From Stappia sp. (GTDB taxonomy: Bacteria; Pseudomonadota; Alphaproteobacteria; Rhizobiales; Stappiaceae): a DNA stretch of 64,000 bases. The number at the start of each line of letters is the position of its first letter. Within the stretch, counting starts at the first letter, position 1. The stretch is from positions 2,058,939-2,122,938 of the forward strand of contig NZ_CP157793.1 in NCBI RefSeq assembly GCF_040110915.1, in the 5' to 3' direction. The notes beneath the pieces are model-generated. The model made no database searches and was not told where the DNA came from. It saw only the letters and a program-made list of their open reading frames with translations. The translations under genes were made by a program, and so were the position numbers. Shown one piece after another: positions 34,893-44,357 of this stretch.

Positions 34893-35774
34893 TCAGCCGG
34901 CAGCGAGGACGCCGCCTGCGCGGTCGGCCGGCGGGATGGCGAGCACGTCGCGGTCGGCGTGACGCAGCACCTCTTCCACCACGCTGCCGAGCCACGCCTT
35001 GGCCAGCCCTTTGCGGCGGGTGGCCACGACGATGCATTCGGCGCGCTGCTCGTCCGCCGCCGCCAGGATCGTCTCGGCCGCGCTCGCCCGCTGCGGGCGC
35101 ACCAGCCGCCGGGTCCAGGCCCCTTCAAGCCCGTCGGCGAAGGCGGCCAGCGCCGCATCCGCCTCGGCTTGAGCCGCCGCGACCTCACCCCGGCGTCCGC
35201 GGTCGTCCAGCGCATGGCCCATCGCCAGGCGGGTTTCCTCGGCGTTGAAGACATGCAGCAGCGAGCGCGCCGCGCGCGGCGCGAGATCGAGATCCGCGAA
35301 GCGGCGCACCATGTGCCCGGTCCCCTCGCCGAGGTCGACCGCCAAGAGGACGTGGTGGTAAGGGCCCACCGGCGGCGCATTGGCCATCAGCACGGGGCAG
35401 GCGACGGAGCGGATCGTGCGCTCCGCCGTGGTGCCGACGAACACGTCCCGCAGCGCCTGCCGGCGGTGCGGCCCGACCACCAGCAGATCGGCCGCCGTGT
35501 CCTGCGCCGCGCGCACGATGCCGGCGAAGGGGTCGGCCAGGATGATCCGCGCGTCGCACGCGACGCCGTCGACGGAGCGCACCGTCGCGGCCTGCTCGCG
35601 CAGCAGTTCGCTCGCCAGTTCCCGCTCGCTGTCGACGATCCGGCGCGGCTGGTCGTCGTCGACCACATGCACCAGCGACAGCGCCGCCCCGGACTGGCGC
35701 GCCAGCAGCGTCGCGCGGCGCAAGGCCCGGTCCGAGCGTTCCGAAAAGTCCGTGGCCACCAGAATCGTCTTCAT
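34893..35774 (-). CDS. Universal stress protein with two UspA domains
   Basis: A 293-residue tandem UspA protein. Each domain begins with a UspA-type strand (MKTILVATDFSERSDRAL; HVLLAVDLGEG). The first has the ATP-loop-like VVGPHRRQALRDVFVGTTAERTIR and the second VVATRRKGLAKAWLGSVVEEVL (quoted in part). The G-x2-G-x9-G(S/T) pattern is fair in both. AGGAG precedes the ATG at 35774. It is divergent from the HTH-antiporter pair, with an FNR/FixK-like box between, which fits low-oxygen induction. Confidence 0.9.
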   Translation of the reverse strand: MKTILVATDFSERSDRALRRATLLARQSGAALSLVHVVDDDQPRRIVDSERELASELLREQAATVRSVDGVACDARIILADPFAGIVRAAQDTAADLLVVGPHRRQALRDVFVGTTAERTIRSVACPVLMANAPPVGPYHHVLLAVDLGEGTGHMVRRFADLDLAPRAARSLLHVFNAEETRLAMGHALDDRGRRGEVAAAQAEADAALAAFADGLEGAWTRRLVRPQRASAAETILAAADEQRAECIVVATRRKGLAKAWLGSVVEEVLRHADRDVLAIPPADRAGGVLAAG

Positions 35775-35832
35775 CGCCTGCTCCTGCACCCCGCCGTCAA
35801 GCCAAGCCAACCACGAAAGATCGACGCAGGAT

Positions 35833-35846
35833 TTGACCTCGCTCAA
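35833..35846. promoter_or_regulatory. FNR/FixK-type box in uspA/antiporter promoter
   Basis: TTGACCTCGCTCAA fits TTGAT-N4-ATCAA at eight of ten defined positions. It lies 59 nt from the uspA start and 58 nt from the HTH gene start, in the centre of the divergent region. Confidence 0.5.
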
Positions 35847-35903
35847 TCATCCGGCGCCAATCTCGGGTATTCTGCGCAAAACATCGTCAAAAAGGCATAT
35901 CCG

Positions 35904-36203
35904 ATGGCACGTGACCACTATCAGACCGTCAAGGAAGTCGCCGACCGGCTGAAGGTCGGCGAAGCCACCGTTCGCCACTGGATCCGGGAGGGCGACTTGC
36001 GGGCCATCGACATCGGCAAGGGCTGGCGCATCGCCGACACGGATCTCGATGCCTTCCTGCGCGCCCATGCCACGCGCGCCCGAGACGACACGACCGCCTC
36101 CCCGCCAGACACGGCCGGACCGGCGACCCACCGAACGTTGGAAGGCGCGCCTCCAGGGCCCTCCTCCCCGTCCGCCTCCTCCGCTCAAGATCGCGAGCCC
36201 TGA
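35904..36203 (+). CDS. Small MerR/excisionase-type HTH DNA-binding protein
   Basis: A 99-residue protein. Residues 5-52 form an excisionase-type winged helix (HYQTVKEVADRLKVGEATVRHWIREGDLRAIDIGKGWRI). The remaining 45 residues are a Ser/Pro/Ala tail without clear structure. It is coupled to the antiporter gene by a TGATG overlap. No phage gene is near, so it is more likely a local regulator than an excisionase. Confidence 0.75.
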   Translation: MARDHYQTVKEVADRLKVGEATVRHWIREGDLRAIDIGKGWRIADTDLDAFLRAHATRARDDTTASPPDTAGPATHRTLEGAPPGPSSPSASSAQDREP

Positions 36204-37927
36204 TGGACATTCTGGTTCACTCTCCCTTCGCCGAGGTCGCCGCCCTTCTCGTGATGGCGGCCGGCATCGGCCTGTTCGGCATCCTGCTGCGCCAGCCGCT
36301 GATCGTCAGCTTCATCGCGGTCGGCCTGATCGCCGGTCCCTCCGCGCTCGATGTGGTGCGCTCGGACGCCCAGATCGACCTCTTGTCGAAGCTCGGCATC
36401 GCCGTTCTGTTGTTCCTGGTCGGCATCAAGCTGGATGTGAAGCTGATCCGCTCGCTCGGCAGCGTCGCCCTTCTCACCGGTCTCGGTCAGGTGCTCTTCA
36501 CCTCGGTGTTCGGCTACATGATCGGTCTGGCCCTGGGGCTCGGGCACGTCACCAGCCTCTATGTCGCCGTGGCGCTGACCTTTTCCTCAACGATCATCAT
36601 CGTGAAGCTCCTGTCCGACAAACGGGAGATCGACGCCCTGCACGGGCAGATCGCCCTCGGCTTCCTGATCGTTCAGGATCTCGTCGTCGTGATCGCCATG
36701 ATCGTGCTGTCGGCCATTGGCATCGGCGCGGCGGCCGACGGGGGCCACGGCGGCGGGTCGGTGCTCAGGGTCCTGCTGTCGGGCGTGGCGATGGTCGCGC
36801 TGGTCGTGGTCTTCGTGCGCTATGTCGCCGATCCGCTGACCGAGCGGCTGGCGCGCGCGCCGGAACTGCTCGTCATCTTCGCCATCGCCCAGGCCGCGAT
36901 GTTCGCCGCCATCGGCGACTTCGTCGGGCTCGGCAAGGAGGTCGGCGGGCTGCTGGCCGGCGTCTCGCTCGCCTCCACGCCCTATCGCGAGACCATCGCG
37001 GCGCGGCTCGCGCCCTTGCGGGACTTTCTGCTGCTGTTCTTCTTCATCGCGCTCGGCGCGACGCTCGACCTGTCGCTGCTCGGCACGCATGTGACCGGCG
37101 CCATCGTCTTCTCGCTCTTCGTGCTGATCGGCAACCCGCTGATCGTCCTCGCGATCATGGGGGCGATGGGCTACCGCAAGCGCACCGGCTTCCTCGCCGG
37201 GCTGACGGTGGCGCAGATCAGCGAGTTCTCGCTGATCTTCGTCGCCATGGGCGTGTCGCTCGGTCATGTGCGCGAGGATGCGCTCGGCCTCGTCACCATG
37301 GTCGGCCTGGTGACCATCGCCGCCTCCACCTACATGATCACCTATTCGCACCGGCTCTATGCGCTGTTCGAACCGCTGCTCGGCGTCTTCGAGCGCCGCG
37401 GCACCCCGCGCGAACCCTCCGACGCCGACGCCCTTCAGGCCAAAGGCTACACGGCCATCATCTTCGGCCTCGGCCGCTTCGGCACGGCGATCGGCCTGCG
37501 CCTCCAAAAGCGCGGCATTCCGGTGCTCGGCGTCGACTTCAATCCGCTCGCCATCCGTCGCTGGCGCGAGCTCGGCCTGGACACCGAATTCGGCGACGCG
37601 ACCGATCCGGAGTTCGTGACCGACCTGCCGCTTCAGCGCACGGAGTGGATCGTGTCGACCGTTCCGATCCACCCGACCGGCCTCAGCCACGAGGACACGC
37701 GCACCACGCTGATCCAGCTGACCCGCGCGGCCGGCTTCCGGGGACGAATCGCGGTGACCTCGCACACGACGCGCGACACGGAAGATCTGTTCGGATCGGG
37801 TGCCGACATCGTGCTGGAGCCGTTCCAGGACGCGGCCGACCGGGCGGTCGAACTCCTGAGCGGCGCGCCGGAGGAAGAACGAACCGACATTCCGACCCTG
37901 CGCAGCGAGGAAAAGGAGCCGTCGTGA
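36203..37927 (+). CDS. CPA2-family monovalent cation:proton antiporter with TrkA-N domain
   Basis: A 574-residue KefB/KefC-like protein. About 12 membrane helices (to about residue 385) include the ion-site LGFLIVQDLVVV and the GFLAGLTVAQISEFSLIF segment. A cytosolic RCK/TrkA-N domain follows (AIIFGLGRFGTAIGLRLQKRGI), which binds NAD(H). The ion is probably K+ or Na+. No glutathione-site signature is clear. The HTH gene is coupled upstream, and it sits in the FNR-box divergon with UspA. It may adjust pH or K+ at low oxygen (inference). Confidence 0.9.
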   Translation: MDILVHSPFAEVAALLVMAAGIGLFGILLRQPLIVSFIAVGLIAGPSALDVVRSDAQIDLLSKLGIAVLLFLVGIKLDVKLIRSLGSVALLTGLGQVLFTSVFGYMIGLALGLGHVTSLYVAVALTFSSTIIIVKLLSDKREIDALHGQIALGFLIVQDLVVVIAMIVLSAIGIGAAADGGHGGGSVLRVLLSGVAMVALVVVFVRYVADPLTERLARAPELLVIFAIAQAAMFAAIGDFVGLGKEVGGLLAGVSLASTPYRETIAARLAPLRDFLLLFFFIALGATLDLSLLGTHVTGAIVFSLFVLIGNPLIVLAIMGAMGYRKRTGFLAGLTVAQISEFSLIFVAMGVSLGHVREDALGLVTMVGLVTIAASTYMITYSHRLYALFEPLLGVFERRGTPREPSDADALQAKGYTAIIFGLGRFGTAIGLRLQKRGIPVLGVDFNPLAIRRWRELGLDTEFGDATDPEFVTDLPLQRTEWIVSTVPIHPTGLSHEDTRTTLIQLTRAAGFRGRIAVTSHTTRDTEDLFGSGADIVLEPFQDAADRAVELLSGAPEEERTDIPTLRSEEKEPS

Positions 37928-38021
37928 CGGGACGCGACCCGCGCGTCTCCTTCTCCCGGAGGCCCCTCGGGAGGTTCGACACCGAATTGACTCGCCTTTA
38001 AGGTTTCGTTTATCTGAGGCT

Positions 38022-38215
38022 GCTGAAGGTTTCGCGTGACTGCGAATGAAAAGGGAACACGGTGAGGCGTACCCATCAGGGACCGAATCCGTGGCTGCCC
38101 CCGCAACTGTGAGCGGTGAGTGGACGTTCGAAGAACCACTGACGCGGCGAGGACGCCGTGTTGGGAAGGGGAACGCCCGCCAGGACCCGCAAGCCAGGAG
38201 ACCTGCCCTCGGCCG
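38022..38215 (+). promoter_or_regulatory. Cobalamin riboswitch upstream of btuB
   Basis: The leader shows AAAAGGGAACACGGTG, then CTGCCCCCGCAACTGTGAGCGG, GGGAAGG and the B12 box (agccaggagacctgcc, 38192-38207) in canonical order. A CTTCGACAC / GTGTCGAAG hairpin (38225-38247) follows and may form the expression platform. btuB starts 180 nt after the aptamer. The region 37928-38021 holds only promoter-like sequence (TTGACT at 37987). Confidence 0.95.
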
Positions 38216-38394
38216 TCACCCGATCTTCGACACGGGGTGTGTCGAAGCGCGGCCTTCCGTTGAGGTGACACCCGAACCGTAACCTGCGCCGAAGCGTGCG
38301 GGCGACATCTGTCGCACCCCGTTTCCCGCACAGGTTGTCATAAGGCGTCTGGCCGCGCGAAAAGCGTGTCAGCGAACGACAGGGGTGTATCCGA

Positions 38395-40359
38395 ATGACT
38401 GCGACATCCACACGATGCGCATGGGGTTATGGAATTGCGAGCGTGCTCGCCGTCACGGGACTGACGGCAATGTCCGCGACCACGGTCATTGCCGAGGAGA
38501 TCGATCTCGACGCGGTCGTCGTCTCCGCCGGGCGCACGCCGGTCGCCGCCGAGGCGGTGGGCCGCGCGCATACGGTGATCACGGGCACGGAGTTGGAAGA
38601 GACGCAGACGCGCTATGTCGCCGACGCCCTGCGCCGGGTGCCGGGGCTGGCGGTGTCGCGCACCGGTGCCGCGGGTGGCGTCACGCAGATCCGCGTGCGC
38701 GGCTCGGAAGCGAACCACGTGCTGGTTCTGATCGACGGCGTCGAGGTTTCGGCGAGTTCCAGCGGTGAATACGATCTCGGCGGGCTGCTTGCGGAAGACA
38801 TCGACCGCATCGAGGTGCTGCGCGGACCGCAGAGCGCGCTTTACGGTTCCAACGCCATGGCCGGCGTCATCAGCATCACCACCAAGGGCGGTCTGCGCAA
38901 CGACCTGCGGATCACGGGCCGCGCCGAAGGCGGCACCGACGGCACGCGGCTCGGCGCGGCCAGCGTGCGCGGCGGCGGCGAGACCTTCGACATCGCCGTG
39001 TCCGCCGCCTTCCGGGAAAACGACGGCTTCAACCTGTCCGATTTCGGCTCCGAGAAGGACGGCGGTCACAATGGCACGCTGAACGGCAAGCTGAACTGGG
39101 ACATCACCGATGCGCTCACCTTCGACTGGAGCGCGCGCTACGTCGACCGCAAGACCGCGACGGACGACCAGGACTTCCGCCGGCCCGACCGACCGACCCA
39201 GGGTCTGGTGATCGACACCTTGAGCAATTCGGAAAACCGCGAGTTCTTCACCGGCGCCGGCCTGTCGTGGACCCTGTTCGACGACCGCCTCGTGCAGAAG
39301 GCGCGCGTCGAATACACCGACATCGAGCGGCGCGACTACAACGCGGTGAACGGATCGCCAAGCGGCAACGAGGACCAGCGCATCCACGCCAGCTACCAGG
39401 CGACCGGCACCTTCAGGACCGATTTTCTCGAAGCCGAGCACAGCCTGACCGCCGCGCTGGAATGGGAGCGGGAATCCTTCAAGTCCGCCTTTCCCGCGAC
39501 CCCGGCGCAGGTGCCGACCCAAAGCCGCGATCTGGTGGGCTATGTCGCGGAGTATCGGGGCGCGTTCCTGGACCGGGTCTTCGTCAGCGCGGGTCTGCGC
39601 TACGACCAGAACGAGGCCTTCAAGGACAGCGTGACCTACAGCGCCAGCGCCGCCTACAAGGTGCATGAGACCGGCACGCGTTTTCATGCCTCGGTCGGCA
39701 CCGGCGTCACCAACCCGACCTTCTACGAGCAGTTCGGCTTCAATCCCGGACGCTTCAACGGCAATCCGAACCTGAAGCCGGAAGAGAGCTTCGGCTGGGA
39801 CATCGGCGTCGAGCAGCGCCTGTGGAACGACCGGCTCACGCTGGATGTGACCTACTTCCGCGAGCGTCTGGAAAACGAGATCACGACGACCTTCCCGCCG
39901 CCGACCTTCATCGGCACGCCGGTCAACCTGAACGGCACCTCGAAGCGGCAGGGCGTGGAAGTGGCCATGGGCCTGGAGGTTCTCGACAATCTCTTCGTCA
40001 AGGGCAGCTACACCTATCTTGACGCGACCGATCCGTCCGGCACGGAGGAAGTCCGCCGTCCGAAGCACTCCGGCGCCTTCGGCGTGATCTACGGCTTCAA
40101 CGAGGGACGCGGCAACGTCTTCCTCGACGCGGTCTACAACGGGCGGATGTTCGACAACGAGTTCGTCAACGCCACCCCGCGCACCCGCGTCAAGCTGGAC
40201 GACTATCTGCTCGTCAATGTCGGCGCCGACTACCGCGTCGCGGAGCATGTGACGCTCTTCGGACGCATCGAGAACCTTCTCGACACGAACTACGAGGAGA
40301 TCTACGGCTACAACACGGCCGGCATCACCGCCTACGCCGGCGTGAAGGCCACGTTCTGA
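38395..40359 (+). CDS. btuB: TonB-dependent cobalamin receptor BtuB
   Basis: A 654-residue outer-membrane receptor that imports cobalamin with TonB energy. A signal peptide (about 1-33) precedes the TonB box LDAVVVSAG. The plug domain (GTELEETQTRYVADALRRVPGLAV, with VLVLIDGVEVSA; about 50-165) precedes the 22-strand barrel. The C-terminus ends with aromatic Phe (GVKATF). AGGGG precedes the ATG. The riboswitch upstream and BtuFCD genes downstream make the cobalamin role firm. Confidence 0.93.
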   Translation: MTATSTRCAWGYGIASVLAVTGLTAMSATTVIAEEIDLDAVVVSAGRTPVAAEAVGRAHTVITGTELEETQTRYVADALRRVPGLAVSRTGAAGGVTQIRVRGSEANHVLVLIDGVEVSASSSGEYDLGGLLAEDIDRIEVLRGPQSALYGSNAMAGVISITTKGGLRNDLRITGRAEGGTDGTRLGAASVRGGGETFDIAVSAAFRENDGFNLSDFGSEKDGGHNGTLNGKLNWDITDALTFDWSARYVDRKTATDDQDFRRPDRPTQGLVIDTLSNSENREFFTGAGLSWTLFDDRLVQKARVEYTDIERRDYNAVNGSPSGNEDQRIHASYQATGTFRTDFLEAEHSLTAALEWERESFKSAFPATPAQVPTQSRDLVGYVAEYRGAFLDRVFVSAGLRYDQNEAFKDSVTYSASAAYKVHETGTRFHASVGTGVTNPTFYEQFGFNPGRFNGNPNLKPEESFGWDIGVEQRLWNDRLTLDVTYFRERLENEITTTFPPPTFIGTPVNLNGTSKRQGVEVAMGLEVLDNLFVKGSYTYLDATDPSGTEEVRRPKHSGAFGVIYGFNEGRGNVFLDAVYNGRMFDNEFVNATPRTRVKLDDYLLVNVGADYRVAEHVTLFGRIENLLDTNYEEIYGYNTAGITAYAGVKATF

Positions 40360-40381
40360 CGACCGGGTCCGACCACGGGGC

Positions 40382-40410
40382 GGGCGCGATCCTGCATCGC
40401 GCCCGGCTTT
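40382..40410 (+). terminator. Weak hairpin between btuB and btuF
   Basis: GGGCGCGAT-N5-ATCGCGCCC is followed by GGCTTT, 22 nt after the btuB stop. It could partly terminate and favour btuB over the ABC genes. Confidence 0.45.
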
Positions 40411-40481
40411 CGCCCGAGACTGCTCCGCCTGAACGCGCGCCCGGCGCACAGGCGCGAAGCCCAAAGTGTGCGGCCGACGCG

Positions 40482-41468
40482 ATGCCTCCGATGCCCACCA
40501 TGACGCCCTCTTCGCTCTCGCCCCTGGCCGCCACCGGCGCGCCGGCCTCGCGCGCACGGGCACTGCTGCGCCGGAGCCTGCGATGGCGCCTGCAGTGCGC
40601 GGGGCTCGCGCTTGCGGGCCTCGTCTACCTCGCCGGCGCGGGGCCCACCCTTGCGGAACCCTCAGCGGAACCGCCCCGGCGCGTCGTCTCGATCAACCTG
40701 TGCACCGATCAGCTGGCCATGCTGATCGCGGCACCGGGACAACTGGTGTCGGTCTCGCGGTTCGCGCGCGATCCCGGCATGTCGCTGATGACCGCCGAGG
40801 CGGATCGGTTTCCCATCAACCACGGTCTGGCGGAGGAGGTCTTCCGGCTCGAGCCGGATCTGGTGCTCGCCGGCACCTTCACCAAGCGCGCAACCGTCAA
40901 CCTGTTGCGGCGGCTCGACCGGCGGGTGGAGGAATTCGCGCCGGCCAACGATTTCGACGATATCCGCGCCGCCGTGCGGCGCATGGGCGCCCTGCTGGGT
41001 CAAGAGACCCGCGCGCAGGCGTTGATCGCCGGGCTCGACGCGGAACTGGCGGCGGCGCGCGAACACGCGGGGCGCCCGCGCCCGACGCCGGCGCCCGTGA
41101 TCGGCTCCTTTGCCGCCAACAGCTTCACCACCGGCGACGGCACGCTGGAAAACGCCATCGTGACGCGGGCCGGCTACCGCCATCTCGGCGCGGATCTGGG
41201 GCTGGCCGGCACCACCCGGCTGCCGCTGGAGGCCCTCGTGCTCGCCGATCCGGATTACCTGCTGGTGTGGGAGCGGTATGCGTCCGACCCCTCGCGGGCG
41301 GCCGCCGTGGTGCGCCATCCCGCGCTCGAGGCCCGCTTCGGGGAGACGCGCCGCGTCGCGGCCGATACCCGCGCCTGGATCTGCGGCACGCCGCTCACCG
41401 CCTCGGCCATTACCCGGCTGCGCGCCGCGGTGGACGCGGTGACGCCGCGGCGCGAGGCCGCGCGATGA
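40482..41468 (+). CDS. btuF: Cobalamin ABC transporter substrate-binding protein
   Basis: A 328-residue periplasmic binding protein of the FecB/BtuF class. After a long N-terminus with signal (hydrophobic about 38-58, TLAEP), the fold begins with RRVVSINLCTDQLAMLI and FRLEPDLVLAGTFT. The ATG at 40482 is the outermost; ATGs at 40491 and 40500 are equally possible, as no clear ribosome site exists. It ends overlapping btuC (ATGA). With btuB-C-D it completes the B12 import path. Confidence 0.88.
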   Translation: MPPMPTMTPSSLSPLAATGAPASRARALLRRSLRWRLQCAGLALAGLVYLAGAGPTLAEPSAEPPRRVVSINLCTDQLAMLIAAPGQLVSVSRFARDPGMSLMTAEADRFPINHGLAEEVFRLEPDLVLAGTFTKRATVNLLRRLDRRVEEFAPANDFDDIRAAVRRMGALLGQETRAQALIAGLDAELAAAREHAGRPRPTPAPVIGSFAANSFTTGDGTLENAIVTRAGYRHLGADLGLAGTTRLPLEALVLADPDYLLVWERYASDPSRAAAVVRHPALEARFGETRRVAADTRAWICGTPLTASAITRLRAAVDAVTPRREAAR

Positions 41469-42459
41469 CCGCCGGGCGCCGCTACGCGCTTCTGCTGATC
41501 GCGCTCGCCGCCCTGGTGCTGACGCTCTTCGCGCTCTCGCTGGGCATCGGACAGGTGTGGATCGATCCGACCCGCCTCATCGCCGCCCTGGGCGACACCG
41601 AGAGCGCGGAAGCGGTGGTGCTGGCCGAAATCCGCCTGCCGCGCGCGATCCTGGCGCTTTGCGTCGGCGCCATCCTCGGCCTGTCGGGCGCCGTGCTGCA
41701 GGGGTTCTTGCGCAATCCGCTGGCCGAGCCGGGGCTGATCGGCATTTCCGCGACCGCCTCGCTCGGCGCGGTGATCGCCATCTATGCGGGGCTCACCGCG
41801 ATCCACCCCTATGCGCTGCCGCTGTCGGCGCTGATGGGCGCGCTGGTCGCCGTGGCGCTGCTGCAGGCGCTCACCGGGCGGACCACCGATATCCTGACGC
41901 TGATCCTCGCCGGCGTGGCCCTGTCCTCGCTTGCCGGGGCGCTGACATCGCTTGCCCTCAACCTGTCGCGCAATCCCTTCGCCGCGCTCGAAATCGTGTT
42001 CTGGATGCTCGGCTCGCTGACCGACCGCAGCATGGTGCATGTCGGCCTCGCCCTGCCCTTCATCGTCGTCGGCGGCGTGCTGCTCGCCCTGACCGCGCGC
42101 GCCCTCGACGCGCTCAGCCTCGGTGCCGATGTCGCCCGCAGTCTCGGCGTCAACCTGGGGCGCACGCGCACGCTCGTCGTGCTCGGCACGGCCATCGGCG
42201 TCGGCGGCGCGACCGCCGTCAGCGGCGCCATCGGCTTCGTCGGGCTGATCGTGCCGCATCTGCTGCGCCCGCTGGTCGGGCACAAGCCGGGACGGCTGCT
42301 GCCGGCAAGCGCGCTCGGCGGCGCGGTGTTCCTGCTCGCCGCCGACATTTCCGTGCGCCTGATCATGCCGGAACGCGATCTCAAGCTCGGCGTGGTCACG
42401 GCAATCATCGGTGCGCCCTTCTTCCTGTGGCTGCTCGTCAGCCTGCGGAGGCGTGCCTC

Positions 42460-42463
<4 letters not shown>
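41465..42463 (+). CDS. btuC: Cobalamin ABC transporter permease (FecCD family)
   Basis: A 332-residue inner-membrane permease with about ten helices. Family signatures are EIRLPRAILALCVGAILGLSGAVLQG (quoted in part), RNPLAEPGLIGIS and GAIGFVGLIVPHLLRPLVGHKPG. It overlaps btuF and btuD by four bases each. The partner identity is taken from the operon. Confidence 0.92.
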
Positions 42464-43278
<815 letters not shown>

Positions 43279-43282
43279 CCGA

Positions 43283-44335
43283 ATGACAGCCGCCACGCTC
43301 GTCGAGCTTCTCGGCCGCTATCTGGAAAACCGCGACGCGGGCTGGAGCATCGGCTCCTTCGGCGCGATCGGAGAGTTTCACCAGCGCGCGGACGACGAGG
43401 TCGTCGTGGACCGCCCCGACGCCCTGTGCCGCGCCACCGACAAGGGCGGGTTGCGGCTCGATCCGGCGCAGGTGGCGGATGCCTTCCCGCTTGCCTACGA
43501 GACGCTCAGCCCGCGCCCCGAACGCTGGGGACAGGGTCTGGCGCTGTGCCTGCCCGAAGCGGCGGCGCGCTGTCCGCGCCGCGACGTGCTGACGGAACTC
43601 GGTCCGGACACGGCCGCGATCCGGCCGCAGGACCGGGGCGGCAGTCTCTTCGACATGGGGCTCGACCAGCCGCAGATCGAATTCTGCATCCGCACCGACG
43701 ACCCCGAGCTTCTTGCGATCCTGCGCGAAGCGGCGGGCCGGTCCCTGATGGACCCGTCGAACCCGGCCATGGCGGCCATTCTCGCCGCCCATCCCCACCG
43801 CGTGGTGCGCTCCGCGCTCGGGCGGGTGGAGGTCTATCAGAAGATCGGCGGACCCGACACCGGCGGCGTCTCGCCGGACGGGCCGCACACCCATGTGCTG
43901 CCCAAGCTGCTGCGCGCCGGGCGCACCCATTCGGCCAACATTCCCGTTCCCGCGGGCTTTCTGCCCTGTGCCAGTTTGCATCCGCCGAGCCCGGTGATGG
44001 GCCATCGCGGCGAGGACATTCCCTTCGACGTTGGCCGTTTCGAGGCCTTCGAGGCACTGCTGCGGCGGTTCGGCGACACCGACTATGTGGCGGCCAAGGA
44101 CGCGCTCCTGCAGGCGCTGGACGAGGGCCGCGAGGAAATGGTCGACGATCCGGGCAGCCGGCTGACGCGCACGGGGCTGCGCAACGCGCTGCGCCAGCAG
44201 GTCCGCCAGGCGGAGCGCCTCGCCCGGCCCAACATGGCGTTTCGGCTCGCGCGACTGAGCGCGCGGCTCGACCGGGTGCTGGCCGCCGAGGAGACCGATC
44301 CCGACCGCCCCGGCCACGAGGCCGAGCGCGCCTGA
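43283..44335 (+). CDS. Uncharacterised protein in the B12 uptake operon
   Basis: A 350-residue cytosolic protein with no signal or membrane segment. It starts four nt after btuD with a GGGAG site, so it is part of the operon. Notable stretches are GSFGAIGEFHQ near the N-terminus, RDVLTELGPDTAAIRPQDRG, and a His-rich SPDGPHTHVLPKLLRAGRTH (quoted in part). I do not recognise the family. Its B12-linked position suggests a role in cobalamin handling or in a B12-dependent process. This is the only gene of the operon without a known import function. Confidence 0.7.
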   Translation: MTAATLVELLGRYLENRDAGWSIGSFGAIGEFHQRADDEVVVDRPDALCRATDKGGLRLDPAQVADAFPLAYETLSPRPERWGQGLALCLPEAAARCPRRDVLTELGPDTAAIRPQDRGGSLFDMGLDQPQIEFCIRTDDPELLAILREAAGRSLMDPSNPAMAAILAAHPHRVVRSALGRVEVYQKIGGPDTGGVSPDGPHTHVLPKLLRAGRTHSANIPVPAGFLPCASLHPPSPVMGHRGEDIPFDVGRFEAFEALLRRFGDTDYVAAKDALLQALDEGREEMVDDPGSRLTRTGLRNALRQQVRQAERLARPNMAFRLARLSARLDRVLAAEETDPDRPGHEAERA

Positions 44336-44357
44336 CGCTGCGGCCCGCCTCAGCGAC

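Noticed and set aside
35904..36203. Excisionase of an integrated element
   Set aside because: No integrase, attachment-site repeat or phage gene is nearby, and the gene is coupled to an antiporter.
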